A stretch of 64,000 bases of DNA from [Clostridium] colinum (GCF_940677205.1 NZ_OW712331.1:744001-808000), one strand, 5' to 3'. Shown: positions 48,560-56,487, numbered from the stretch's first letter. A program made the numbers and translations. The notes: a model not told the origin generated them from the sequence alone.

Positions 48560-49512
48560 TGGAAATAATTTATTTTATAGCACAACAAACTATGTCATTT
48601 GCTATTCCTCTTTTGATAGTTGCTATAGGTGGTATGTTTTCTGAAAGAAGTGGTGTTATAAATATTGCACTTGAAGGTATAATGCTAATGGGAGCTTTTA
48701 CAGGTATATTATTTATAAATCAATTTGAAAATTCTATGTCTGGACAAACACTATTAATATTAGCTTTATTGGTAGCGGGCATTACAGGAGGTTTATTTTC
48801 TTTATTACATGCTTTTGCATCAATAAATCTTAAAGCCGACCAAACAATAAGTGGGACAGCTTTAAATCTTTTTGCACCAGCTTTTGCTATATTTACAGCA
48901 AGAACAATACAACAAACACAACAAATACCTTTTACAAATACTTTTTTTATTAAAGAAGTACCAGTTTTAAGTTCAATACCAATATTAGGAGATTTACTAT
49001 TTAAAAATGTGTATATTACTACTTATATAGGAATTTTAATATGTATTATTTCATATATTGTAATTAATAAAACAAAATTTGGACTTAGGCTAAGAGCTTG
49101 TGGTGAACACCCTCAAGCAGCAGATTCTGTAGGTATTAATGTTTATAAAATAAGATATGCAGGTGTTATAATATCTGGTGTATTAGCAGGTATGGGAGGT
49201 ATTGTATTTATCGTTCCTACTTCAACAAACTTTAATGCAACAGTTGCAGGATATGGGTTTCTTGCTTTAGCTGTTTTAATATTTGGACAATGGAGAGTTC
49301 CTAGAATATTTGTTGCAGCATTTTTCTTTGGTATTATGAAAACTTTATCTAGTGCACATTCTACAATACCATTTATCAAAGACTTACCTATAACAAATGA
49401 AATATATAAAATGTTACCGTATTTTATAACTTTAGTAGCCTTGACATTTTTATCTAAAAATTCTCAAGCTCCTAAAGCAGCAGGTATACCTTATGATAAA
49501 GGTTCAAGATAA
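48559..49512 (+). CDS. Nucleoside ABC importer, permease 2
   Basis: A 317-residue membrane protein paired with permease 1. It has SGVINIALEGIMLMGAF near the start and the coupling segment FGLRLRACGEHPQAADSVGI. It corresponds to NupQ/YufQ. It is followed after 14 bases by pdp, which would use the imported pyrimidine nucleosides. Confidence 0.92.
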   Translation: MEIIYFIAQQTMSFAIPLLIVAIGGMFSERSGVINIALEGIMLMGAFTGILFINQFENSMSGQTLLILALLVAGITGGLFSLLHAFASINLKADQTISGTALNLFAPAFAIFTARTIQQTQQIPFTNTFFIKEVPVLSSIPILGDLLFKNVYITTYIGILICIISYIVINKTKFGLRLRACGEHPQAADSVGINVYKIRYAGVIISGVLAGMGGIVFIVPTSTNFNATVAGYGFLALAVLIFGQWRVPRIFVAAFFFGIMKTLSSAHSTIPFIKDLPITNEIYKMLPYFITLVALTFLSKNSQAPKAAGIPYDKGSR

Positions 49513-49526
49513 GGGGGATAAATAAT

Positions 49527-50855
49527 ATGAGAATGTATGATATTATACATAAAAAAAGAAATAAACAAGAGATTACAGATGAAGAAATAAATTATATGAT
49601 AAATAATTATGTAATTGGAGATATACCAGATTATCAAATGTCGGCTATGCTTATGGCTATATTTTTCAATGGTATGAGCGATAGAGAAATATCTACAATG
49701 ACAAATGCTATGGCACATTCTGGAGATATGGTAGATTTATCTTCTATAGAAGGGATAAAGGTTGATAAACATTCTACAGGTGGTGTAGGTGATAAAACAA
49801 CATTAATAATAGCACCAGTTGTTGCATATTATGGTGTAAAAGTAGCTAAAATGTCTGGTAGAGGTTTAGGGCATACTGGCGGTACTGTCGATAAAATGGA
49901 AGCAATACCAGGACTTAAAACTAATTTTTCACAAGAAGAATTTTTTGATATAGTGAACAAAACAGGAATTAGTGTAATAGGGCAATCTGGCAACCTTGCT
50001 CCAGCAGATAAAAAGCTTTATGCATTAAGAGATGTTACAGCAACAGTAGATAGTATTCCTCTTATAGCGGCATCTATTATGAGTAAGAAATTAGCAGCTG
50101 GTAGTGATTGTATTTTATTAGATGTTAAAACTGGTAGTGGAGCATTTATGAAAACATTAGATGAATCTATAAGCCTTGCTCAAAAAATGGTAGCAATAGG
50201 AGAAAATTGTGGAAGGAAAACTATTGCACTTATAACAGATATGGATATACCTTTAGGTAATAATATAGGAAATGCTTTAGAAATAATAGAAGTTATAAAT
50301 ACTTTAAATGGTAAAGGACCAAAAGATTTAACAGAAATATGTATAAAGCTGGCAGGTAATATGTTATATCTTGCAGGCAAAGGCAATATAACAGAATGTG
50401 AAAAAATGGCTAAAGAAGCTATTGAAAATGGATATGCTATTAAAAAGTTAATAGAAATGGTAGAAGCTCAAGGTGGAGATATAGAATATATTAAAAATCC
50501 AGATAAATTTGAAAAATCTAAGTATAGTTTAGATATAGTTTTAGAAGAAGAGATAGATGGATATATTGAATTTATGGATACAGAAGGGCTAGGAATTGCA
50601 TCTACTATGTTAGGAGCAGGAAGAGAAACTAAAGAAGATGTTATAGATTTTTCTGCAGGTATTATTTTAAATAAAAAAGTTGGAGATAAAGTAAAACAAG
50701 GTGATGTTTTATGCACATTATATACTAATGATGAGAATAAACTAAAAAATGCTAAAGAAAAAGTTTTGTCATCTATAAATATTAGTGATAAGGAAACTAA
50801 AAAAGTACAATTAGTTTTTGCAAGAATTGAAAAAGATAGTATAGAAAAATTTTAA
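49527..50855 (+). CDS. pdp: Pyrimidine-nucleoside phosphorylase
   Basis: It phosphorolyses uridine, thymidine and deoxyuridine. It has the family signature KMSGRGLGHTGGTVDKMEAIPG, the phosphate loop KHSTGGVGDKT and the C-terminal lipoyl-like domain AGIILNKKVGDKVKQGDVL. It has 442 residues. GGGGGATAAATAAT precedes the ATG. Its (deoxy)ribose-1-phosphate product feeds DeoB and then DeoC. Confidence 0.95.
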   Translation: MRMYDIIHKKRNKQEITDEEINYMINNYVIGDIPDYQMSAMLMAIFFNGMSDREISTMTNAMAHSGDMVDLSSIEGIKVDKHSTGGVGDKTTLIIAPVVAYYGVKVAKMSGRGLGHTGGTVDKMEAIPGLKTNFSQEEFFDIVNKTGISVIGQSGNLAPADKKLYALRDVTATVDSIPLIAASIMSKKLAAGSDCILLDVKTGSGAFMKTLDESISLAQKMVAIGENCGRKTIALITDMDIPLGNNIGNALEIIEVINTLNGKGPKDLTEICIKLAGNMLYLAGKGNITECEKMAKEAIENGYAIKKLIEMVEAQGGDIEYIKNPDKFEKSKYSLDIVLEEEIDGYIEFMDTEGLGIASTMLGAGRETKEDVIDFSAGIILNKKVGDKVKQGDVLCTLYTNDENKLKNAKEKVLSSINISDKETKKVQLVFARIEKDSIEKF

Positions 50856-50870
50856 AATTATAAAAAATAT

Positions 50871-50899
50871 TTGACTAAATTAAAATTTAAGTGTAAAAT
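50871..50899 (+). promoter_or_regulatory. Promoter ahead of the small lipoprotein genes
   Basis: TTGACT and TAAAAT are 17 bases apart, just after the pdp stop codon. It allows the lipoproteins and perhaps the solute-binding protein to be expressed apart from the operon. Confidence 0.7.
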
Positions 50900-50941
50900 A
50901 TGACTTGAATAATATATTCTAAATTTTAGGAGGAAAAAATA

Positions 50942-51175
50942 ATGAAAAAATTTATCACATTAACAATAGTTGGAATGATGGCTTTAAGCATGGTTGCTTG
51001 TAAAGGGGAATCAGCAACAGAAGAACCAGCATCAATAGAATCAAGCTCAGAAGAAAGTTCAATGGAAGAATCTATTTCAGAAGAAGAAAGCTCAATGGAA
51101 GAGTCAGTATCAGAAGAAATGAGTTTAGAAGAAAGCTCAATGGAAGAATCAGTATCAGAAGAAACAAGTAAATAA
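50942..51175 (+). CDS. Tiny Glu/Ser-rich lipoprotein A
   Basis: A 77-residue protein with a lipoprotein signal (ALSMVAC, lipidated Cys20). The mature part consists almost wholly of Glu, Ser and Met in repeats of about 11 residues such as ESSMEESVSEE. It should be an acidic, probably disordered tail on the outer face of the membrane. The family is unknown to me. AGGAGGAAAAAATA precedes the ATG. Its signal resembles that of the downstream solute-binding lipoprotein (MALxMVAC). Confidence 0.75.
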   Translation: MKKFITLTIVGMMALSMVACKGESATEEPASIESSSEESSMEESISEEESSMEESVSEEMSLEESSMEESVSEETSK

Positions 51176-51232
51176 TTTTAATTTTTTTACATAAAGTAAT
51201 AAGGTTTATTTTATGTTTGGGAGGAAAAAATA

Positions 51233-51433
51233 ATGAAAAAATTTATTACATTAACAATAGTTGGAATGATGGCTTTAAGTATGGTTGCTTGTAAAGGGGA
51301 ATCAGCAATAGAAGAACCAGCATCAATAGAATCAAGCTCAGAAGAAAGTTCAATGGAAGAATCTGTATCAGAAGAAGTAAGCTCAGAAGAAAGCTCAATG
51401 GAAGAGTCAGTATCAGAAGAAACAAGTAAATAA
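51233..51433 (+). CDS. Tiny Glu/Ser-rich lipoprotein B (tandem duplicate)
   Basis: A 66-residue paralogue. Residues 1-47 are nearly identical to lipoprotein A and the ribosome site GGAGGAAAAAATA is also repeated. It is shorter by one 11-residue unit and differs in repeat phase (EEVSSEESSMEES). This is a recent tandem duplication with repeat-number change. No promoter of its own is seen; it is probably co-transcribed with lipoprotein A. Confidence 0.75.
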   Translation: MKKFITLTIVGMMALSMVACKGESAIEEPASIESSSEESSMEESVSEEVSSEESSMEESVSEETSK

Positions 51434-51542
51434 TGTAATAAAAATAAATTATGTTATTATTTAAATGTTTTAATAAAATTAGTATTTAATTAAATATTTT
51501 AATATAATTAAAAATATTTATAGTAACTAAGGAGGAAAAACT

Positions 51543-52640
51543 ATGAAAAGAGTAGTTAGTTTAATATTAGCAGTGACTATGGCTTTAGGTATGGTTGCTT
51601 GTGGAAATTCGAGTAATGAAAAAAATTCTACTCAAGAAAATACATCTAGTGCAGAAATAGCTCTTGTTACAGATGTTGGTACTATTGATGATAAATCTTT
51701 TAACCAAGGTTCTTGGGAAGGCGTTGTAAAATTTGCTGAAGAAAAAGGAATAACTCATAAATATTATCAACCATCTGAAAAATCTAATGAAGCTATTATT
51801 ACTGCTATTGAATTAGCTATTAAAGGTGGAGCTAAAACAGTTGTTTGTCCTGGATTTTTATTTGAAGTACCTGTTTATAATATGCAAAAAAAATATCCAG
51901 ATATTAAATTTATTCTTATAGATGGTGTACCTCAAGATGGTGGTGGAGAATTATATGAATTAGCTGATAATACTCAATCTATTTATTTTGCTGAAGAACA
52001 AGCAGGATTTTTGGCAGGATATGCTTCTGTTATAGAAGGGTTTAGAAATCTAGGATTCATGGGTGGTATAGCAGTTCCAGCTGTTATTCGTTATGGTTAT
52101 GGATTTGTACAAGGGGCAGAATATGCTGGTAAAGAATTAGGCCTTGCTCCTGGTGAAATTACTATGAACTATACATATGTTGGAGATTTTGATGCTTCTC
52201 CAGACCATACAGCTAAAGCAGCAGCTTGGTATAATGAAGGTGTTGAAGTTATATTTGCTTGTGGTGGAGGCGTTGGTAACTCTGTTATGAAAGCTGCAGA
52301 GACTGCAGGTAAAAAAGTTATTGGTGTAGATGTTGACCAATCATTTGAATCTGAAACAGTTATTACATCAGCTATGAAAAACTTACAAAATGCAATTTAC
52401 AAATCTTTACAATCAATTTATGATGGTACTTTTTCTGGTGGGAATGTAATAGATTTAGGTGCTAATACACAAGATATATTACTTCCTATGGAAACATCTA
52501 AATTTGAAGTATTTAGTCAAGAACAATATGACTTAATATATAGTAAAATAGCTAATGAAGAAATTAAATTAAAAAATGAAACTGCTGGAGAAAAACCAAC
52601 AGATTTAGGCTCTCAAATAGTTACTGTAAATTTTAAATAA
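51543..52640 (+). CDS. BMP-family nucleoside-binding lipoprotein (importer substrate-binding protein)
   Basis: A 365-residue Bmp/Med-type lipoprotein with a lipobox (ALGMVAC, Cys20). The start of the fold ALVTDVGTIDDKSFNQGSWEG and the segments EEQAGFLAGYAS, FACGGGVGNSVMKAAE and VIGVDVDQS are family-typical. It should deliver nucleosides to the ABC importer encoded 2-6 kb upstream (NupN/BmpA role). AAGGAGGAAAAACT precedes the ATG. A strong terminator follows. Confidence 0.93.
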   Translation: MKRVVSLILAVTMALGMVACGNSSNEKNSTQENTSSAEIALVTDVGTIDDKSFNQGSWEGVVKFAEEKGITHKYYQPSEKSNEAIITAIELAIKGGAKTVVCPGFLFEVPVYNMQKKYPDIKFILIDGVPQDGGGELYELADNTQSIYFAEEQAGFLAGYASVIEGFRNLGFMGGIAVPAVIRYGYGFVQGAEYAGKELGLAPGEITMNYTYVGDFDASPDHTAKAAAWYNEGVEVIFACGGGVGNSVMKAAETAGKKVIGVDVDQSFESETVITSAMKNLQNAIYKSLQSIYDGTFSGGNVIDLGANTQDILLPMETSKFEVFSQEQYDLIYSKIANEEIKLKNETAGEKPTDLGSQIVTVNFK

Positions 52641-52658
52641 TTAATAAAAATTAATTTT

Positions 52659-52696
52659 ACCCCTTTAATATAATTTATATATTTAAAGGGGTTTTT
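52659..52696 (+). terminator. Terminator after the BMP lipoprotein gene
   Basis: ACCCCTTTAA pairs with TTAAAGGGGT, followed by TTTT. Confidence 0.85.
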
Positions 52697-52900
52697 AATG
52701 ATTTAAATAAGTATAAAAATAAAAAAATACATTTGTTTATATCTAAATTATAATATATAATTTATAAAAAATATTAAAGTTATTACAAAACTAAAAATAT
52801 TTAATATAAGATTTTAATTAGTATTTTTAAATGTGTAATATTTAAGTATATTTATTTAAAAAATTTATTCCTTTCAAGATAAGTTGAAAAGTGTAGTTTA
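52697..52900. other. Intergenic stretch before the prophage region
   Basis: Very AT-rich, with no open frame. A short inverted repeat TTTCAA-GATAAG-TTGAAA lies near 52871-52888. I see no other element. Confidence 0.5.
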
Positions 52901-53095
52901 CTAAAAATTATGTCCTAAATAAAGGAAGTGGGAATATGAAGAAATAGAAGAGAAAAGTCAGTAAATAACAGTGTTTGGGCGTAGTTTTGGTGAGATTTAA
53001 TAAAAATAAAAGAGATTTTAGGACATAAATTTTAGTTATAGATAAGAAAGGCTTGTAACCCTTGAAAATAGGGAGATACAAGCCTTTTAGTTATT
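52901..53095 (+). ncRNA. Candidate structured RNA: long closed hairpin followed by a terminator
   Basis: Bases 52901-52919 (CTAAAAATTATGTCCTAAA) pair with 53017-53035 (18 of 19, one A-A mismatch), closing a loop of about 97 bases. Directly after comes a hairpin with AAAGGCTTGTA against TACAAGCCTTT, an inner CCCT/AGGG stem and a T-rich tail. No open frame of useful length is present. The 3' arm GGACATAAATTTTAG is the exact complement of 60459-60473, just before the GemA-like phage gene. The size and shape could fit a 6S-like RNA or a regulatory sRNA. I cannot assign a family, and the promoter is not clear. Confidence 0.45.
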
Positions 53096-53288
53096 TTTGT
53101 ATTAATTTTATTATTTAAAATAGTATTTACAATAATAAAAAATTTCAAGATTAAAAAAATAATCTTTCATTGTCTTGAAAAAATCTTGCAAAGCTAGGTA
53201 AACAGGGCTTTAGAAGTCTTTATGAGCAAAAATAACACAACAAAAAACAAGCCTTTAAAAGCAAAAATAAAGCTAAAAATAAGACAAA

Positions 53289-53400
53289 GCAATGTAACAT
53301 TTGTGTAAAAAATGAATAAAGTTGTTACATTGAGCCATTCTCTAAGCTTAGAGCTATGTTTAATAAATAAAAATAACTAAAAAGCAATGTAACAACTTTA
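53289..53400. repeat. Three CAATGTAACA sites at the prophage left end (probable transposase-binding sites)
   Basis: Site 1 is GCAATGTAACA (53289-53299, plus). Site 2 is the reverse complement of CAATGTAACAACTTTA at 53317-53332. Site 3 is CAATGTAACAACTTTA at 53385-53400 (plus). Sites 2 and 3 are identical over 16 bases in opposite orientation. A perfect 14-base palindrome CTCTAAGCTTAGAG lies between them at 53340-53353. Multiple sites in mixed orientation at one end are typical for MuA-type transposases. Operators are an alternative. Confidence 0.6.
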
Positions 53401-53443
53401 ATATAATATTTATACATAATAGTATAATAAATATACAGATAGA

Positions 53444-54340
53444 TTATTTTATACAAATAGAGCAAGGTTCATATTTTTTAAAATTATCATCATTAAAATT
53501 TAGTTGTATTAAGTTATTTTTATCTTTTATATATCTACAATCTTTTAAATGATACTTTGTACCAGTTTTTGTAGTATAGAATACTTTATCATTAGTAATA
53601 GTTTCTATTGAAGTAATAGGAGCGGTATTATTTATCATTGAATTATTAGATATATTATTATTTTTTAAAGATATTAAAATAAAAATTAAGCATATTGTTA
53701 GGATTGAACTAACAGTAAAAAATTTTAAATATGATTTATTTACTTTAGGGTTTATTTTAGTTTCTTCATTATCATATTTATTTTTTTTAATATATTCATT
53801 AAATATTTTTATAAGTCTTTCAGAAATATCATCTAAACTATGAAAGTTAGTGATGTTAGGTATATGTTGAGTAATATGTTTGATAGGTAATTTTGAAAGT
53901 CTTATTATATCGTCTATGCTATATACTTCCATTTCTTTAAAAATACAAGAGGGAGCTAAAACTTCACAAGCAAATGTATTAGCTTCATTTTCTTGTCTTA
54001 TTAAGTTTTCTTTTATTAAGCTACTTCCCATAATGTTATTAGATGAAGAGTGCTTTAATAATATATGTCCGAACTCGTACAAGATATTAAATAGTATATC
54101 ATTTTCTGGTAAATCATCATTATACAAAATAAATATTTTATTTTCTTTTATAAAGGTAAAAGCATCTAATTTAAGCTGTTCTTTTAAATTTAAGTTATAT
54201 ATTAATTTTTGGTTAGAAGAATATTTACATAACTCCCATTTATTTAGAATAGCTATTTCAGTTAGTAGTTCAATATTAAAATTTAAGTTTGTTATACGAT
54301 AACTTATAAGAAAGTTATAAGCTTTTTCTTTTATGTACAT
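53444..54340 (-). CDS. ImmA/IrrE-like peptidase with altered zinc motif, membrane segment and C-terminal Cys domain
   Basis: A 298-residue protein transcribed with the repressor. The N-terminal part has the ImmA layout, but the HExxH motif reads YEFGH (LYEFGHILLKH), so the first zinc His is Tyr. The third-ligand region ENEANTFACEVLAPS is kept. A membrane segment (FFTVSSILTICLIFILISL) follows, then a C-terminal module YHLKDCRYIK...YEPCSIC like the small Cys/His domains found at the ends of many Firmicute envelope proteins. ImmA enzymes cleave phage repressors on induction; this one may be inactive or work differently. Confidence 0.75.
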   Translation of the reverse strand: MYIKEKAYNFLISYRITNLNFNIELLTEIAILNKWELCKYSSNQKLIYNLNLKEQLKLDAFTFIKENKIFILYNDDLPENDILFNILYEFGHILLKHSSSNNIMGSSLIKENLIRQENEANTFACEVLAPSCIFKEMEVYSIDDIIRLSKLPIKHITQHIPNITNFHSLDDISERLIKIFNEYIKKNKYDNEETKINPKVNKSYLKFFTVSSILTICLIFILISLKNNNISNNSMINNTAPITSIETITNDKVFYTTKTGTKYHLKDCRYIKDKNNLIQLNFNDDNFKKYEPCSICIK

Positions 54341-54424
54341 AGAAAACCTCCAATGATAAGATTAGAGAACGTTCTCAAGTACATTTTATATCAAAAATTG
54401 ACAAAATACAAATGGTAATAAATG

Positions 54425-54892
54425 TTAGTTATTTGGGTTGTATTCATCTACAACAATATTTTCTTCGATATATTTAGCTAAATCTTCATCTATTTCTACA
54501 ACTCCACCACCTAATGCAGCGATTTGAGCTTTTTTAGAGTTAAGAATTTTATCTTGTTCATTAGACATTTTTACAACTAACTTAAAAATTTGACTTATAG
54601 CTTGATTTTTATAATCTTCATCTAATTTATTGAATAAGTTTAGTAATTTTTTTTCTTGTTCTGTTAAATTATTATTTGTATTATTAAGTATTAATTCATC
54701 TAATGTACAATTAAAATATTGCGATAGTTTTTCTAGTGTTTTCTCACTAGGTTTACTTTTTCCACTTTTCCAATCTCCAAAACTTCCAGCAGATATTCCT
54801 ATTTCTTTATAAAAATGAGATTTTGTTATCCCCTTTTTTTTTACTAAATTATTTATGTTATTTAAAAAAATATTAATATCAGAAATGTACAT
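54425..54892 (-). CDS. Phage repressor with XRE-type HTH domain
   Basis: It has 155 residues. The N-terminal HTH is GITKSHFYKEIGISAGSFGDWKSGKSKPSEKTLEKLSQYF (residues about 20-59, given in two overlapping halves: GITKSHFYKEIGISAG and SFGDWKSGKSKP). The rest is helical and acidic, perhaps for oligomerisation. No autoprotease signature is seen. It is transcribed away from the early operon across a region with two palindromic operators, as expected for the lysogeny repressor. AAAGGAGTTAAAAT precedes the start. Confidence 0.85.
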   Translation of the reverse strand: MYISDINIFLNNINNLVKKKGITKSHFYKEIGISAGSFGDWKSGKSKPSEKTLEKLSQYFNCTLDELILNNTNNNLTEQEKKLLNLFNKLDEDYKNQAISQIFKLVVKMSNEQDKILNSKKAQIAALGGGVVEIDEDLAKYIEENIVVDEYNPNN

Positions 54893-54917
54893 ATTTTAAC
54901 TCCTTTATTCTAAAATA

Positions 54918-54989
54918 ATTATGAATTTTTCACAAATATACGCAATTTGCGATGAAATTATTGACTATACGCATTTTGCGTATTATAAT
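54918..54989. promoter_or_regulatory. Lysogeny switch: divergent promoters and two operators
   Basis: Rightward promoter: TTGACT (54961-54966) and TATAAT (54984-54989), 17 bases apart. Operator 2, TACGCA-TTT-TGCGTA (54968-54982), fills that spacer. Operator 1, TACGCA-ATT-TGCGAT (54939-54953), overlaps the -35 (TTGCGT) of a leftward promoter whose -10 is CATAAT (54918-54923, minus). Repressor on the operators would shut off the early operon and could adjust its own synthesis. Confidence 0.8.
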
Positions 54990-55004
54990 ATAAACATAAC
55001 AACT

Positions 55005-55017
55005 CCACTTTAAGTGG
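55005..55017 (+). promoter_or_regulatory. Perfect 13-base palindrome in the early leader
   Basis: CCACTT-T-AAGTGG lies about 10-20 bases after the expected start of the early transcript. It could be a 5'-end hairpin or a further operator. Confidence 0.4.
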
Positions 55018-55084
55018 ATAAGGAAATTATATCATATATAAAAAAATAAAACAATTTAATATAAAGGAAAGTGAGGTGTATTAT

Positions 55085-55275
55085 ATGAGTTTGGCTAAAA
55101 ATTTAAAAAGTTATAGAATTGAATTAGGTTTAACTCAAAAGAAATTAGCAGAACAAGTAAATTTAGGAGAAACTATGATTTCAGAAGTTGAATGTGGAAG
55201 AAAGCAGTTGTCTATTTTATCGCTAAAAAAATAGCAAAGGTGTTTAATTGTACCATTGATGAGTTGGTTAATTAA
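55085..55275 (+). pseudogene. Frameshifted Cro-like XRE regulator
   Basis: From the ATG at 55085 (behind AGTGAGGTGTATTAT) the frame encodes a typical HTH of the XRE family (SYRIELGLTQKKLAEQVNLG) and stops at 55232-55234 after 49 residues. The rest of the domain, FIAKKIAKVFNCTIDELVN, continues in another frame to TAA at 55273-55275. One lost base near TCTATTTTATCG explains this. It is the first gene of the early operon, the place of a cro gene. A near copy of its tail follows the antirepressor gene. A sequencing error or a programmed shift is not excluded. Confidence 0.7.
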
Positions 55276-55287
55276 GGGAGTGTTACT

Positions 55288-55947
55288 ATGGAAAAATTAA
55301 AAATATTAGATGAAAGAAAAGTATTAACAAAAGATTTTAAAATTTATGGTAGCTTTGAAGAGCCACTATTTTTAGCAAAAGATGTTGCAGAATGGATAGA
55401 ACATACTAATTCAAGAATGATGTTACAAAATATAGATGAAGATGAAAAGATATGCGTAAACAATCCTTACGCATTGAAAGGTCAACAAGAACAATGGTTT
55501 TTAACAGAGTATGGTTTATATGAAGTATTAATGCAAAGCAGAAAGCCTATTGCAAAAGTATTTAAAAAAGAAGTTAAAAAAATTCTTAAAGAAATAAGAA
55601 CAACGGGTAAATATGATGCTAATAAAAATGGTTATATGTTGAATGGTATAAAAGTTTTTACTACAATACAAATAGCGAATGAATTGAATACATCAAGAAG
55701 AGCAGTTAACTATAAAGGTGAAAAATTAGGTTTAAAAAATGGAATTGATTATATAGATTTGTCTAAACAAGATTTATTAAAATTTAAATCTGAAAATAAT
55801 CACGATTTAAGTCTGAAAGGTAAATCTAATTTAAGACTATATAATGAAAATTCTAAAAATAAACTCTTAACAGGTTCAAAAAATATAAAAGAAACTTATT
55901 CTCAAGAGGTATTAGAATTCACAAAAAATACAGAAGAGATATATTAA
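55288..55947 (+). CDS. BRO-N domain antirepressor-type phage protein
   Basis: It has 219 residues. The BRO-N domain spans about residues 10-110 (FLAKDVAEWIEHTNSRMMLQ, QWFLTEYGLYEVLMQSRKP, FKKEVKKILKEIRTTGKY). The C-terminal half holds a second HTH-like segment (TIQIANELNTSRRAVNYKG). Such proteins act as antirepressors or DNA-binding regulators in phages. GGGAGTGTTACT precedes the ATG. It lies between the broken cro-like gene and a duplicate of that gene's tail. Confidence 0.85.
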   Translation: MEKLKILDERKVLTKDFKIYGSFEEPLFLAKDVAEWIEHTNSRMMLQNIDEDEKICVNNPYALKGQQEQWFLTEYGLYEVLMQSRKPIAKVFKKEVKKILKEIRTTGKYDANKNGYMLNGIKVFTTIQIANELNTSRRAVNYKGEKLGLKNGIDYIDLSKQDLLKFKSENNHDLSLKGKSNLRLYNENSKNKLLTGSKNIKETYSQEVLEFTKNTEEIY

Positions 55948-55962
55948 AAAATATCAAATAAA

Positions 55963-56026
55963 TCTTTATTTATTAAAGAAAGTAGCTAAAGTGTTTAATT
56001 ACACTATTGATGAGTTGGTTAATTGA
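55963..56026 (+). pseudogene. Remnant of an XRE-regulator tail
   Basis: The frame reads KVAKVFNYTIDELVN and a stop, almost the same as the tail of the cro-like gene at 55.2 kb (IAKVFNCTIDELVN). Just upstream TCTTTATTTATT continues the similarity in a shifted frame. No start codon or HTH core is present. It suggests that the antirepressor gene replaced or was inserted between duplicated regulator ends. Confidence 0.6.
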
Positions 56027-56040
56027 AGGGAGGTGGATAA

Positions 56041-56172
56041 ATGAAAAGTAAACATAAAAATGAATTATTTTTTGAGATAAATGGAGGTTGGAATTTTGAT
56101 GAGTTATTTAAATATATAGATACTATTAAAAAAAAGTACCCTAACGCAAAAATACACGTTAAGATACTTTAG
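56041..56172 (+). CDS. Small phage protein, unknown (43 residues)
   Basis: It starts at an ATG behind the near-perfect GAAGGGAGGTGGATAA. The protein is Lys-rich (FEINGGWNFDELFKYIDTIK) with no known motif. The strong ribosome site supports real translation. Confidence 0.55.
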   Translation: MKSKHKNELFFEINGGWNFDELFKYIDTIKKKYPNAKIHVKIL

Positions 56173-56289
56173 AAATATTATTCGCAATTTAATTGACTAA
56201 CTAAATCATTAAATATAGTTGATATTAGATGATTAATATTACTATTAAATAGTAGTTATTAATATATTAAAATTTTAGGAGGAAAAAAT

Positions 56290-56487
56290 ATGAGTAAAGA
56301 ACAATTAGCAAGAGAAGGTATTAACAAATTTGAAAATGAGGTAGTAAAATTTTTAAAAGTAACACCTAAAACACAGGCTTATTTAGAATTAAATGATGTG
56401 CTTAAAAAATTACATTTTCAAGGTGACTATGATAGTGTAATAGGTATATGTGAAATTGTTACACAAAAAGTAAATAGAATTAGATAA
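56290..56487 (+). CDS. Small phage protein, unknown (65 residues)
   Basis: A charged, probably helical protein (ARSN-free start MSKEQLAREGINKFENEV, then a segment rich in Leu and Lys). TTTTAGGAGGAAAAAAT precedes the ATG. It is preceded by about 115 AT-rich bases without a gene. I do not recognise the family; position alone suggests an early phage function. Confidence 0.6.
   Translation: MSKEQLAREGINKFENEVVKFLKVTPKTQAYLELNDVLKKLHFQGDYDSVIGICEIVTQKVNRIR

Noticed and set aside
50942-51433. Short tandem repeats that could be taken for a CRISPR array
   Set aside because: They are in-frame codon repeats of lipoproteins without unique spacers; no cas genes are near.
53140-53200. AAGATT...AATCTT and TTTCAAGA...TCTTGAAA inverted repeats
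   Set aside because: Short AT-rich palindromes with no T-run or repeated copy; kept only as a possible part of the prophage end.
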